Source of the DNA: Spirometra erinaceieuropaei
Lineage: Eukaryota; Platyhelminthes; Cestoda; Diphyllobothriidea; Diphyllobothriidae
Direction: 5' to 3'
NCBI GenBank assembly: GCA_902702965.1
Contig: CACRXP010000005.1
Location: forward strand, 2,806,366 to 2,870,365
Length of the DNA: 64,000 nucleotides
The notes below the pieces were generated by a model. That model worked only from the letters and a program-made list of their open reading frames with translations. It made no database searches and was not told where the DNA came from. Within the stretch, counting starts at the first letter, position 1; each line of letters starts with the position of its first letter. Below, one piece after another: positions 1 to 10,929 of the stretch. Both the position numbers and the translations under genes were made by a program.

Positions 1-269
1 GGTCCCGTCGAATGACCCGCGACTTGGGAGTTGGCGTCGTTCCTCCTCACTGCTGCCGCGTGCTCGACCAACCGCGTCCGGAGTAGTCTTCCGGTTTCTC
101 CGACTCGGCGGCGTGCGATGGGCGTGAGAGCCGATAATCTTGACTGGCACACAGAAGCATAGCAATCGCATGATGACGGCATACTTCAACACCTGACCAA
201 TCGAGCTGTAATGCACGCAGGAGCTGCCAACTGCGATAGGCATGGAGCGGCCTAGCAACAACATCCTAT

Positions 270-440
270 AAATGTTGCAACACCTGGGCAATCCACTGCC
301 CTTATCTGACTCTGCCTCTGATGTTGGACCCGCGTGAGAGTCCCAAACGTCAGGCTAGTAAAGCACTTGCTCCAACGATCGTGTCTCCTTCTCCGCGACC
401 ACTTCCTGGAACTCGCCTCTTCGCTTCTATTAACTCAGTA
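270..440 (+). repeat. 3' tail copy of a Penelope-like element
   Basis: The segment around a 'CTCTGATG...CGTGAGAGTCCCAAACGTCAGGCTAGTAAA' pattern matches, with mismatches, the ends of the Penelope-like elements at 55300-55440 and 63450-63545 (CTCTGAYGA..GG..TCCGAAACGTCATGCCAGTAAA, then GATCG..TCT). The match continues into a shared TTCCTGGAACT..CTCTTCGCTTCTA stretch. No coding part is attached, so this is a detached, diverged 3' end. Confidence 0.5.
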
Positions 441-578
441 ATTGTTGTACAGTATTCACAAAACATTCAGGTCGCCAACGTACCACAGTCTACAAAGCCT
501 TTTAAGTGGCCGCAGTGAGATCAAATGAGTGACCTTACTATAAGCGAGACCACACAAAAGAATCAGGCATATACTTAC

Positions 579-751
579 CCCTCCCGCAGGGCGTAGCACT
601 CGAATCTGAATACCAGGTGATTACCAGTAACAAGGTAGCTGTCTTGTGTGGCTTCAAAACGCATGACTAACTCCTGGTGGCCGGTGTTGTAGAGGTTGAG
701 GCAGTTCGTGAAGCCCAGAATGTAATCGCGTACAGATTCACTGGAGCAGAC
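579..751 (-). CDS. probable internal exon of an unidentified protein-coding gene
   Basis: On the minus strand a 173-nt open stretch is bounded by a pyrimidine-rich acceptor (TTCATTTCCTCAG, ending at 752) and a consensus donor (GTAAGTAT, starting at 578). Read from its first base it gives 57 codons with no stop plus two bases, so the donor would be phase 2. The peptide starts VCSSESVRDYILGFTNC, includes NLYNTGHQELVMRF and ends ALREG. It has balanced amino-acid use and no low complexity, which suggests real coding sequence. I do not recognise the family and saw no partner exon nearby, so introns are probably long or the neighbouring exons lie outside the window. An accidental open frame between chance splice motifs remains possible. 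Confidence 0.55.
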
Positions 752-759
752 CTGAGGAA

Positions 760-1500
760 ATGAAGCACATCAGTCCGATTATTGCTTGGTTAAATGGAGG
801 CAGATGCCTTTTAGGCACATTTGTAGTCGCCCGGGGGATCAAGTGATGGCATGACAGCAGACACAGCACTGGTTCTGCTACGTCGAGTATTTCGTCCGTT
901 CAGACCGGTACAGGCAAGCATCGGGTTCGGCTGATGAGGACACGCATAGACCTCGCACTCTAATGGTGAAAACGACTAGGCAAAAATAAAGTCCTAGCTT
1001 GAGCGAGGTAAAATCCATCTAGGGAGGAACTCCGTCAGAATTTGACGGTGAAGACAACACGAACTACCGGCGACTGACTCCGTTAGAAAGACTACTGTAT
1101 TCAGAATACGCGGTGTCTGTTAACTCAAAGTGATGATAGCTTGTCCCTCTAACGGGTCACGCTATACCATAACGGGAATCATCCTTTTCTTAGTGGCGCG
1201 CGTTTGTCGATCTGCGCTGAGTCAGCGTGGTCCCTTAATTATTGTCGCACATGCGTGTGACATGCATTAGGCAGAGGCTGACACCAAAACGGCAGCCATT
1301 GAGACCGGTCTCATTCCCAGTCGACCAAAGGACTCAAACAGGCAATCGACTAATGGGAGAGAAGAGGCAGTGATGTCAATCCTGGAGAATCCTTCGTCAT
1401 AGCAGATTGACGTGTAGTAAGAGTGACACACTTGGACCTATCACGAAGTTCCGATACTGGTGACCTGGGAGATCGCCAACTGACGGGTCCACTTGACACT
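760..1500. other. non-coding stretch, nothing recognised
   Basis: No conserved peptide, RNA-like fold or family repeat was recognised on either strand. If the exon at 579-751 is real, this would be intron upstream of it on the minus strand. Confidence 0.4.
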
Positions 1501-1506
1501 CGGTAG

Positions 1507-2672
1507 GATGGTAGTTGGTAGCCCTGTCCACTGATTCTACAATTGTATTTACTGGCTCGATTTCAAGCTCTGTGATTACGTTCTCATTATGTCTGGGAGT
1601 GCACGCGCAGAAGCCCTGTCAGGATGACTTTCTTCTTCACTTTAACCGCCCCGAGAACGAGGCGCTGCAAAAATGTCTATATAGACTCATTGTATTGCAC
1701 CCCTACACGGAAACCTTTAGTAAAGGGCGAAAGATTTATCCTAGGCGGATTATGATTCATCATGTTTCTCATTATGCTTCTAATTGCATGCGCGCACTGT
1801 GTTACCTGTATCTGATTCATTTTAGAGGTACTATCCTAGGCTGCATACCACAGTACCCAGATGTTACCTGAAGGCATAGCCATTCGTGTGCTGTCGCAGT
1901 ATTTGTAAGGGCATGACCTTTCGACATCTTCATAAGACCCTACAGGTCAGTAGTCCTTTCTGCTGGAGATACTGCACTAGGTAGGACGACTGGATTATTT
2001 CCAGGATCCGCGAATAATCTGTCGGCCTATCCACTTGCGGTCCTGCGTTCCTTCACCTTCTAAGAGACTGGGCTCTGCAAGCAGAACAAAGTGTAACTTC
2101 ATATACAGAGTGCTAATTCCTCTTTACATTGTATAGTACACTATTCACGTATAGCAAACAACTACTGCCATAGTTTTAATTCTAGATGTGGCCACAGTGA
2201 CAATACACTATTATTTGCAGATTTTCTCTTTCGCCCAAACATATTTTTCGCATTAAAGTCTTACCCCGCTTGCGTTGTGGCGTCCTGCGTGCCGCTGCTT
2301 GACTCTCGTGTTCTCATGTCCATTCTGTCAGCTGGAGTACTATCGCACATACTGCGGAATAACCTTAAGACACACTGCCTTCTTCCTATTGATTGTTCGC
2401 CTTCACTTGCTATTCTTTCCAATCTGAGGCAAGGATACATTTATTCCGCATACCGTACTAATTATCCATGCTTATTTCTATACCCTCCTTGCATTTTTCA
2501 CCTTATTTAAATTAGGCTTCCACTTTGCCAGGAACGTCAATTCCAGGCATACCCTACAAGCGCCATTTATGCCTCCACTTATCTGTCCCACTCGCATAGC
2601 CCCTATTACCACCGGTCCCGTAAGACAGGTAGCTGGGCAGTTTCGGTACCGGGAGGGCTACCAACTACCATC
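1507..2672. mobile_element. candidate non-autonomous DNA transposon with 19-bp perfect inverted ends
   Basis: GATGGTAGTTGGTAGCCCT at 1507-1525 is exactly reverse-complemented at 2654-2672, delimiting 1166 bp. The interior is AT-rich and has no recognisable transposase; a 118-codon frame near the left end matches nothing I know. Just inside the right end, 2599-2631 matches (28 of 31 positions, reverse complement) the subterminal region of the Merlin-type element at 48865-49659. This supports a diverged, internally rearranged relative. I could not see clear target-site duplications. Confidence 0.5.
2599..2631 (-). repeat. Merlin-like subterminal motif
   Basis: Reverse complement of the near-palindrome CCTGTC-TTACG-GGACAGG plus flanking TGGTGATAGGGG found at 48917-48947. 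It lies 41 bp inside the right end of the 1507-2672 element; in the Merlin-type element the same motif lies 52 bp inside the left end. Confidence 0.55.
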
Positions 2673-2867
2673 TAACCTGACACTTATTTGTGACGAGGGT
2701 CAGACTAATGTGGCTCCTTAATGGGTCCTTTATAGCCCTCTCACATCCGAGACACGTTCTTCGCGAATGAGGCCTGGTGAATGTGGAGTCAGGGATCAGA
2801 TCGCGTGTGGAAAGCGTAAACAGGCAGTTTTATTTTGCCAGCCCCTGCACCTACAGTGCGTGACCGA

Positions 2868-3170
2868 TCTCATGAAATGTTGGCCGAAATTCTGAAATGC
2901 ATTTTCGACTAGGAAGGATTAATAAGGTGGCGTTGTATTATTAATTATTATGTAGCATAATCCTATGGTATTTCGGACTCGGCAGGATGTCGGCTTTTGA
3001 ATGCACTTCTTTCTGATCTCTCGCAGAAACCGAACTCGGTAAAAAATGAGTACTTAAGTAGTATGCATCTTTCACGCCTATTTTGGATGGTCACACAAAT
3101 TCAAATATATTTTATAGAAAACATGCACAAAATATGCTTTATTTTACTTGTTTGGTATTTCATGAGGTCG
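2868..3170 (-). repeat. AT-rich dispersed repeat (family AT1), copy 1
   Basis: Shares, in the same orientation as 61428-61712, an ordered series of blocks: TCATGAAAT, a TATTAATTA core followed by TATAATCCTA, then CACACAAATTCAAATATATTT...GAAAACATGCA. The reverse orientation appears at 20540-20830 and 49665-49930. No coding capacity was seen. Confidence 0.55.
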
Positions 3171-3199
3171 ATCACGCACTGTACACCCAACGCCGGTCG

Positions 3200-3360
3200 T
3201 TCCGATATCGCCTTACCACCAAAAAGCGGTGAGTGTGGGGAGAGTAGGGTAGGTGTAGAGTAAGTCCACTCTACTCTAGACAAAGTCACGCGCAGGTTGC
3301 GAGTGCGACAACCTAATTGGGTAGTGATGCGCCATGTCGTTTGCTAGGGTTGAACTGTCG
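3200..3360 (-). repeat. DR dispersed repeat, partial copy
   Basis: Contains the order typical of this family read backwards: GAGAGTAGGGTAGGTG, then CACGCGCAGGTTGCG, then GGGTTGAACTGTCGGCG. The best copies are at 34497-34945 and 51120-51640. It borders the foldback element to its right. Confidence 0.5.
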
Positions 3361-3919
3361 GCGAGGTTTGGTCCTGCAGCCCCACTTCATCGATACCATA
3401 TGGTTGGCTTCCTAAAACAATTTTACTTAGCATACCTAACCCGCTGGATTAGGCAGGTAAAAAGAGCACAAGCAGAGCTCGAAGAACGCGCAGGAAAGCG
3501 CGTGAAGGTGGCGTGTACATACTCTCTCCGCAACACGGTCACTCGCTGGATTAGTAGGATAAGGAGGGTGCAATCACGATTGGAAGGCCAAGAAGGGAAC
3601 CGCGTGGTAATTCGCAGTGCATGAACATAGTAATGGAACCGACCGAGTTCCAATCTATCCGAACAATTCCCAAAGAGGGCGCAAGCGGGGCTCGAGGCAC
3701 GCCCAGGAAAGGAAGCGCGTGTGAACTGATACCTGATGTAAACGAGGATGGCGTATAGGCATTCGTCCCTCCGTGGCACGGTCACTCGCTGGTAAGGGAG
3801 GTGCAAACACGTGATATTTATTAGGTCAGCGTACTCGCATCTACTAAAATTGTTTTAGGAAGCTGGCTATATGGTATCAATAAAGTGAGGCTGCAGAACC
3901 AGACCTCGTCGAATTGTCG
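3352..3919. mobile_element. foldback element with internal tandem repeats
   Basis: The ~76-bp left arm (3352-3427) recurs as a diverged reverse complement at 3843-3919; shared blocks include GATACCATAT and CTTCCTAAAACAATTTTA. Between the arms, a unit starting ACTCGCTGGATTAG (or ACCCGCTGGATTAG) and containing an AGAG..CAAGC(G/A)G.GCTCGA stretch with a GGAAAGCGCGTG or similar block recurs about three times (from 3436, 3540 and 3655), with CACGGTCACTCGCTGG at 3533 and 3778. Two units stay in one plus-strand frame (TRWIRQVKRAQ..LEE and TRWISRIRRVQ..LEG), but I regard this as a by-product of repetition rather than a gene. Confidence 0.6.
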
Positions 3920-3929
3920 AGCGCAGGTT

Positions 3930-5095
3930 TAGTAATAGAAACATTCTAATTCATTAAGCAAGTCCGGCCATCAGTCACAGAAAGAATCATTGCGTTTCAG
4001 TAGACGGTTGTCCGACAGCCGGGTCGAGGGCATAAAACTTAACGTGACGGCCATTTTTGACAAACATAAGACACAGCCTAACCAGCGGGTGGCAAGCAAA
4101 CCGCATAGTCGCCTTGGCTGCTGTGTACACCGGGTTTGAGTAGAAATAAGTGTCGCGGATGAAACCGATCACGAAGACAAACCAGCTACTTATATTCAGT
4201 CAGTAGCCATACCAAACTAATTTTCATTCATTTGCTAAAACGAGGTTCTCTTTTCCGAAATAATGTCTACACACTGATGTTTGGAAATACGCAACAAAGA
4301 ACTTCTTGGACACCAACACCCGTGAGCCTGTGACTTCGAGAGCTGCCCGAGGAAACGTCCACCTCCCAGTTCAGGGAGCAGGAAACAAGTCTGTACAGAG
4401 TACGAGGGCAGCTGTCGACAGAAAGTTCAAGCACGCGTGTGTGAAGTACGTAACTCGCATTCGCGTCAAAGCCACGCGAAATGGCTGGTCCACGAGAGCT
4501 GTGGACGGCAACGACGAGACGGCTGGCCTTGGAAACCGTAAGACGCCAATCACACGTGTTCAAGTGCTGATGCATATGGACAATGACCCCCTTAAACCGG
4601 GCTGCGCTGTAGATGCGCCGAAAGAAAATGGGGGTCAGGTTGGTTCACGTCACGTGTCTGTCGGGCAGCGTGGAGGCTGAGCCAGCACATAACTACTGCT
4701 GAGCGTGTGTTGTGACAAGTCTAAGACATAGGCACTCACGCCGTGTCCGTCACTGCACCCAATCTCATCATCAGTTGACTAAAAGTCTAAGACAGTCCAC
4801 TGGCCCATGGAAGAGGGACGGAAGGAGATTGACACCGAGAACTCCGTCCTCTTGGCACATCAGTGTACTGCCTACTACGAAGTTTTGCGCGCTAGAAGGT
4901 GTGGCTTAGGTTGCCGACTGAGGAGATAACTCGGTCTTCCCTAGGGCTAATCCAGACTACAATGGCTACTTCATCATGTGGTCTTTGTGACACTCACCCA
5001 AGTGGACACGAGGCGTGCGTAGCGTGAGCTGACGGGCTGTTAGGCTTGGTCGGCCACTACGCTCGATGCCGAACTCGGGTCGTCCTGACGGTGTC
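3930..5095. other. non-coding stretch, nothing recognised
   Basis: Open frames of 102-124 codons overlap on opposite strands around 4267-4680. Neither resembles a known family and both are rich in Arg, Thr and Ser as expected by chance at this base composition. Confidence 0.4.
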
Positions 5096-5240
5096 TTTCA
5101 ATCGGAAAATGGTAGGGGAGGCGTGAGAGGAGGAGTGCGTTAGATGTTGCGCAACTTTGACCCACTGCCAACTAATTCACGCGTAAGTCTCCAGTGCTGT
5201 ATTTATTCCGCGAGGCACGCGGTCAACTTCATTCCTTGTG
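5096..5240 (-). repeat. DR dispersed repeat, partial copy
   Basis: GGAGTGCGTTAGATGTTGCGCAACTTTGACCCACTG-CAACTAATTCACGCG-AAGTC parallels 51495-51560 closely, followed by a diverged GAGGCACGCGGTCAAC stretch in the position of the family's GGAGCA(A/C)(A/G)CG(G/A)TAAAC block. Confidence 0.55.
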
Positions 5241-8200
5241 GGCGTGGAATTTTCGCTTATGGACAGACAAAACCAATCTCTTCGTCCGTGTCTCTGTTGC
5301 CGACAACGGGGAACATCTGCCGACGTTTCAACTTCAAAAAGTCGATTCTGATCGGCCTCGATGTCTCAGGCAGCTCGAGTGAGCAAAAGGCGCCCCCCTG
5401 AAAATCTCTTGAACTCCGCCTAACCACAATGAGTGAGGAAGAGTAGGAGTTGCGGAGAACAGATGCGCAGTGCAGGTCACGAAGAACGAAAGCCACCGAA
5501 AACGGGTCGGGGTCATCAGTCACGATGAGATGAAGATAACGACGAGATTTACGAGCGGAAAGGTTACTTCAGTGGTGAACACAAGGGCACATCAGGGTTT
5601 CCATCGGCTGCAAAGTGATACAAATTCAACTTGGAAAGTTCATCCCGCAAAGACGCTGAAGAAAGAGGGTTACTCTGTCGAATGGTGGAGCTCTCCTCAT
5701 AAAAAAACGAGCTGCGAACTACTTTGCTCGAGAACACTAGCGTCTTATGTAGTTGTTGATTAAGGATGAACGGACGAAAAATTTCCCTATGTTATCAGGA
5801 AAAACGTTAATATCAGTAAACAAGTATCTGGTCTGAATGTGTTTTCTGTTGTAAATGTACAATTTCAGCAACTGGCCGAATATGAGACCTTTGAAAAGTA
5901 TTGACGGGTCGAACGGCCGGCCTTGAACCGGGGAAGTTATTTGGGCAGAAACAATTCTAAAAGCTTTTTTACAACAAGACACCGAATACTGGGGGGGAGA
6001 ACAGTAATATTTACATGCTCCAACTTCAATGACGGTTGGATAAAATGAAGGAAAACTGAACCCAGAAACGTCTGAAACGTCGGTTGTCTCTTCGCAACCC
6101 CAAGTAATCCTGACGTAATTGAGCTAAGAACTTACTCTCCAAGCTGGAGACCTGTCATATCTACGACGTCTAACGAAAAACCGCAGTTCCAGAGTTGTCG
6201 CCACCGTGGTTATGGGCACGAAGGCGTTACTGCAAGTACTACAATAGCCACACAGACAACTCTCAGAAGCAACTGAGCCGACCTTCGAGAGGATTTGAGC
6301 TAAGTAAACTTCTGGGTGATCACCAACTTCTCAAAAAACTAACAAGACCAAGTAGCCAACGTGATGAAAACGCTGACACCGGGTTTGGTAGGACACGGAA
6401 ATAATTACCCCCTTGTAGTGCCTACTCATGTGATTTAAGTAACACGACATGAATTAGGAATAATCCAGGAGGCCCATCGCCTCTATCAGCGTCCCCTTCC
6501 TTCCCTGTCTGATTGGCGCCCACCCCTCCGAACTGACTCCTGCTGCTGCTGCTTTTGCCTACTTCAATGGTCTTCATAGTCCCCAGTCGGCGCCCTGGTA
6601 ATCACCAACAAGGTTGCTGGAAAATGTCCTTTGTTCTTTATTAATGCTGCCAGCCACTAATACAATTAGTGGTTTCAAGCTGTAGACTGTGGGGCCTGTT
6701 ATAAAAAACGTCGGGGAAGGCTTCCGTTGCCCATGGAAAATATTGCCGTCTCCTGCGTCAGCTCCGTTCCCTAGATTCCTTCCTAATCCACTGAATGACG
6801 TTTTGACCGCGTTGTGGGCCCGTGTATTCCTAGCTTCGTCTTGTGCACGTGCCAGGTCGGGCATCGTAACAGTCAATCGGTATTCTGTTGATGGACAGCG
6901 AAATCGGACGGTGGGTGTCAGCGAGCTTCTTAGTCCTACGTTGGCCAAATCGCTGGAAAGCGTCCCCTGTCTTCCCTTCCATGTCGTAGACATTCACCCT
7001 TCTTTTGTTTCCTACCATTGTTCCTGACTTGATGCCACAATTGATGAGGTCTGCGGTTTCTGTTTACGTCTTATCATATCGTTTCCGCAGACGGTTTCAG
7101 ATGGTTTTCTATTAACCACACGATTGGTCGGGTGAAAGTATTCATGCAGTCACCCCCGACTGGTGGCCGCGTGTCCCTACCTAAATTAAATAAGAAGACG
7201 CTGTAGCTCGGAGGATACATATTACCGTGTTTAACCCTTTTTTAATCACGAACTTTCCAGAAATAGGGTTCACCCCAATAGATTGGCTCAGACAGCTATT
7301 TTATCTGTTACATCGGCGACACCCCTTTATTAAGTTAATAACGAGGGAGACGTTAAAAAGAGGAAAACTCGTGGTGGCTCACGCCAACAGGAGAGGGCGT
7401 TCAAATAAAAACCCAAGTCCCAGGAAGCATTTTGGATAAAACAACGGCGAGTCCAGTACGCCTCATCCAATGAATCGCTTGTTTGTACCACCCTCACGTG
7501 AACGCAATTTGAGGTCTGATTTTTCTAACCCCAACCCCAGGCCCCGAATAAGCTCAGCCTGAGGTTGGGGTAGGTCTGGCCGATAAGGAAAAATAACCCA
7601 GAAACTGCTACACCAGTCTGCCTTGTCTCTGATTACCATGTGGCCACTTGCACGGACACTAGACAGGAGTTCCAAGGAAGATCGGCGACTTTCAGCATTC
7701 CTCCTCCCTTCTTATCTTTGCTCATGAGAACGAATCACCTTGTGTACTCAAGGATTTAGTATCACTCATGGATATTTTGAGTGCATTCGTTCTGGTGTTT
7801 CATCTCCAGCCAATATTGAGCAGATAGTTCAGACGTCGAACCTAGAGGCCTTCGTAATGGTTCTTGAGACACCGATTTGTTTTTTGGGCTCGCTACGGGA
7901 ACCTTCTCGCCCATTTGAGAAACCGTACCGCATGCATATAAAGGAATTCGTCAGGAGTGCAGGATCAATAGCTCTGTACTAGGAGATCAAGTCTATGGCG
8001 TAAGTGAGTACTTCCGGTAAAGAAACACGATTAAATTAGGCTGCAGTTCGTGGTTCATTCGAACTTTTACCATGGGTTCAGGGGTGGAAAGGTCGGCGAC
8101 ATGCCACCGTATGGCACAATCGACTAAAAAAAGTCCCGGTTAACGGAATCAATTTTGAAAACCCGCCAAACTTACGCGAGCTGACCCGCATAGTCTAGCT

Positions 8201-9500
8201 CCTGGAAGAAGATCGGGCTGGTCCTTTCTTGCCCATATATAGCGGCACTAGCCGGAGCAACCCGAAAGAGGGAAGATGACACCTCAAGGGCAATGCAAAG
8301 GACGATAACGAAATAGTCCCAGCACGGTAATTTGTCATCTGCCCTAAACGTGGACTTCGCTGCAGCCTAAGTAAACGGATTCCGACAAGTTAATATGGGA
8401 CCAAATGTCAAGAAGTCAATCGAACAACATTTGCTGATGCCTGTATGAAGGTAGGCCGTGCAAGGCGGGCTGTTCTCTAACCCCTCCATAGCATCAGTCT
8501 ACGCACAATCGGTGATGGGCCGCTGTCACTGTTACACTGGAGAGTCAGGGCATCGTCGAACCGTGGCTGTAGAAGCAAGGACCTCTTCCCGCGGTGTCAA
8601 GACTAGTGTTGTAGGCATATCAGCGAGTGTTTTGTATCCCCTCTCTCTCTCTCTCTCGATGACATGGTAAGTCCAAACCATAATTCTACAAAGCAAACCA
8701 CCTTCGAATTCGTAAGTTCATTTTTTGCTAAAAGTGGTATGAAATGCAAGACCACTGGTTTCACTTTCATACTTTGGGCCACACCAAAGAGAATCTTGTG
8801 GAGAGTGAGCAGTAAAACGGTGCTCCCACTATGTGATCCTTTTGCAGTGCGCAGAATGTACTACTACGCGGTTTCCTGAGGCAATGGAGTAAAATTTTGG
8901 AAGACTGCCGCCTGTGCAAACCGGTTTCGGTAAGAAAAAGTCAGTCACCCGAAGCTCTTGATTCATTCAGCTTAAAAATCATAGCGGTAGAACACTCTTT
9001 TCGGCCTATTTTTGACTAACATCGACAGTCACAATGTAGCCCTGAAGCGGTAAAACTGTCCTCCAGTTGCTTTGCATGTAGACTAACATAGGATTTGCAG
9101 TCAGTTTGTTTAGTAAATGAATCGAAATTGCTTTCTTTTATGAAAGTGACACTCATCCGACCGACCGACCGCAGGTAGAAACACGGCTGTTTCAACCTCC
9201 CTTGACTTGGTCGTGGTAATATCTATCGCTTACGTTTTGTTTCTACATAGGGTATATAGCCATCTCCCCGCACTAATTAAAGCCCTTAAAACAGACGATC
9301 GAGTAGGTGGAAAAAAGGATATCAAATAAGGCGACGAAATACCTTAATCGGGACACCAAAGAGGCAGGCAGACTGAAAGGATGCTGATGGGTAGGCGTTC
9401 AGTCGAAAGAGTACCTCATTTACTGAAGCGTACAAAAACTTCTGTAGGAGATCACAGCCTAGCCGAGGGGCGAGGTTAGTAGCAGCACAGATTATCGGGC
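5240..9500. other. 4.3 kb with no recognised gene
   Basis: I found no conserved peptide, RNA gene or clear repeat copy here apart from a short (CT)n run at 8641-8659. Overlapping opposite-strand frames at 6574-7027 (up to 139 codons) show no family resemblance and are treated as chance. Confidence 0.35.
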
Positions 9501-9504
9501 TTAC

Positions 9505-9551
9505 CAGTAGAAATTTGCTTTTGGCAATTGAAGGGCATACCCAATAGAGGT
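9505..9551 (-). other. splice-flanked 47-nt segment downstream of ATG12
   Basis: On the minus strand a long pyrimidine tract ending TTTTCCCCTCAG is followed by 47 nt and then a donor-like CTG|GTAAGC. It lies about 100 nt after the ATG12 stop codon. It could be a 3'-UTR exon, a small exon of a following gene or chance; I list it because both splice signals are strong. Confidence 0.2.
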
Positions 9552-9650
9552 CTGAGGGGAAAAGGTAGGTGAAATGGAAAGAGACGAAAAATGGAAAAAA
9601 CAAAAATCATGCGCACGTTAAACAAAAGGAAACTCAGATGAATATTTTGT

Positions 9651-9932
9651 TCAACCCCAGGCTTGGCATTTACAGTAATTAAGAATAAGTTTGCCATCTG
9701 CGTGAAAGCAATCGTACAGAGTGCCTATCTCGGTGTCCAGGGAGGGGGCGAAGCTCTGTGGCACATATAGAAAGAGGTTATCATGGGGATCAAGCTTGAG
9801 ATAGCGGCGGATGAAGCTGACCATGCTCAAAATCGTGTCCGTGCGAGGAACCTTCCATTTGGATTTTTGCATGCCCGGGACATCACCCACTGGCTTCAGC
9901 AGAACATCCACCTTGTCAGTACCGGTGGACAT
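9651..9932 (-). CDS. ATG12: autophagy ubiquitin-like protein ATG12 homologue
   Basis: A complete 93-residue protein that I recognise as ATG12. ATG12 is the ubiquitin-like modifier activated by ATG7, transferred by ATG10 and joined through its C-terminal glycine to a lysine of ATG5; ATG12-ATG5-ATG16 then drives ATG8/LC3 lipidation on forming autophagosomes. The family signature is strong: KVDVLLKPVGD (7-17), KWKVPRTDTI (26-35), YVPQSFAPS (56-64), EIGTLYDCF (68-76), DGKLILNYC (79-87) and the end CQAWG with the required terminal Gly93. It corresponds to the conserved beta-grasp domain (human ATG12 has 140 residues); the variable N-terminal extension is absent. A stop (TAA) directly precedes the first ATG, fixing the start, and an acceptor-like TTGACTTTTTAG lies 16 nt upstream of that ATG. 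The coding region has no intron, so an intron-poor gene or an old but intact retrocopy are both possible. Confidence 0.92.
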   Translation of the reverse strand: MSTGTDKVDVLLKPVGDVPGMQKSKWKVPRTDTILSMVSFIRRYLKLDPHDNLFLYVPQSFAPSLDTEIGTLYDCFHADGKLILNYCKCQAWG

Positions 9933-9965
9933 TTAACAGTCAGACTGCCTAAAAAGTCAAGTAAA
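9933..9965 (-). promoter_or_regulatory. possible splice acceptor just upstream of ATG12
   Basis: The minus strand reads TTTTACTTGACTTTTTAG|GCAGTC and then a short leader ending TAA-ATG. This could be the acceptor of a 5'-UTR intron or a spliced-leader trans-splice site, since flatworms trans-splice part of their mRNAs. The short distance to the ATG fits either; sequence alone cannot decide. Confidence 0.35.
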
Positions 9966-10900
9966 AGCTTAGCCGCCAGCCGACTTTATCAGAAATTCTA
10001 CACAATTTGTTGATGCCATTAGAAAAAACGACAGTGCGCAGCGGGAGCCGGGGATGTTAAATAGTGACATTTGGAAGTTTTGAACGTGAAAATGCAACAA
10101 TAGAATAAAAAGGTTCAAGTTCACTTTTAATAATTGTGATGTTCTGCTTACCGTCAGAAAAACGATTAAAAATGGTTCTACATGATCTCTAAAGACCGCG
10201 CAAATCAGCGCTCGAGTTACACAGGAAACTCAACAGCAGGTCAAGTTAATAAAGCTATTTCTGCCTCGATGAGCCGGCTATACATAAATGCCCGAGGTTT
10301 CTTCGGCTAATATATGAAAAGGGCAGTCCGGGAGCAATATTTGTGCAGATGGTTTTTGGACTGCTATATTGGGATCTCAGATGGAAGTGAGGAATCGTCG
10401 TAGCGTCCTCTTCAACACACCACTGGCAACTCTTCATTACAGTGAGGAAGCTTAAAATCTATAAAGTCAAGATCAAAGGTCCAACCCTTTCCACTTGAAA
10501 ATTCTTCAGACGTAAAAGTAATGCGTCAACAATAAATCCTTGACATTTAACATCTTCGCAGTACTGAAATAGACCCAACTTCGGTTGACTAGTAATGTTA
10601 GGATGTCAGAGAAGCGTCCATTGAAACGACTTTTTTGTGAATAGGTAGCTAGAAACTCCTGCAAGCGAGGGTTGGAAAACTATACAAAGGTAACCGAAAA
10701 GTATCACTTAAGTGTACGGAGACTACAATAGCAAGTTGCAAAGTCCGCCGAAGAAACGAGACCGAAGAGAGAATAAAAAATCAAGACTGGAATACGTAGA
10801 CACTGCTAATGTTCATTCAGTGCTGTCGATGGTCTTGTGAAACACCGCGCCTACAACAGCATCAATAATAACTTCAGCGTTCATACTTGGCCCGAAAGCA
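9966..10900. other. intergenic or intronic sequence upstream of ATG12
   Basis: AT-rich, with no recognised coding segment on either strand and no clear core-promoter motif that I can defend. Confidence 0.35.
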
Positions 10901-10929
10901 CTGCAAATTTGAACCAGCTTCTCCATACC

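Noticed and set aside
4267..4680. Opposing 102- and 124-codon frames
   Set aside because: No domain, no expression signals, and each is explained by the other's codon pattern.
6574..7027. 139-codon minus and 112-codon plus frames
   Set aside because: Mutually antisense with no conserved motif and no splice or start context worth trusting.
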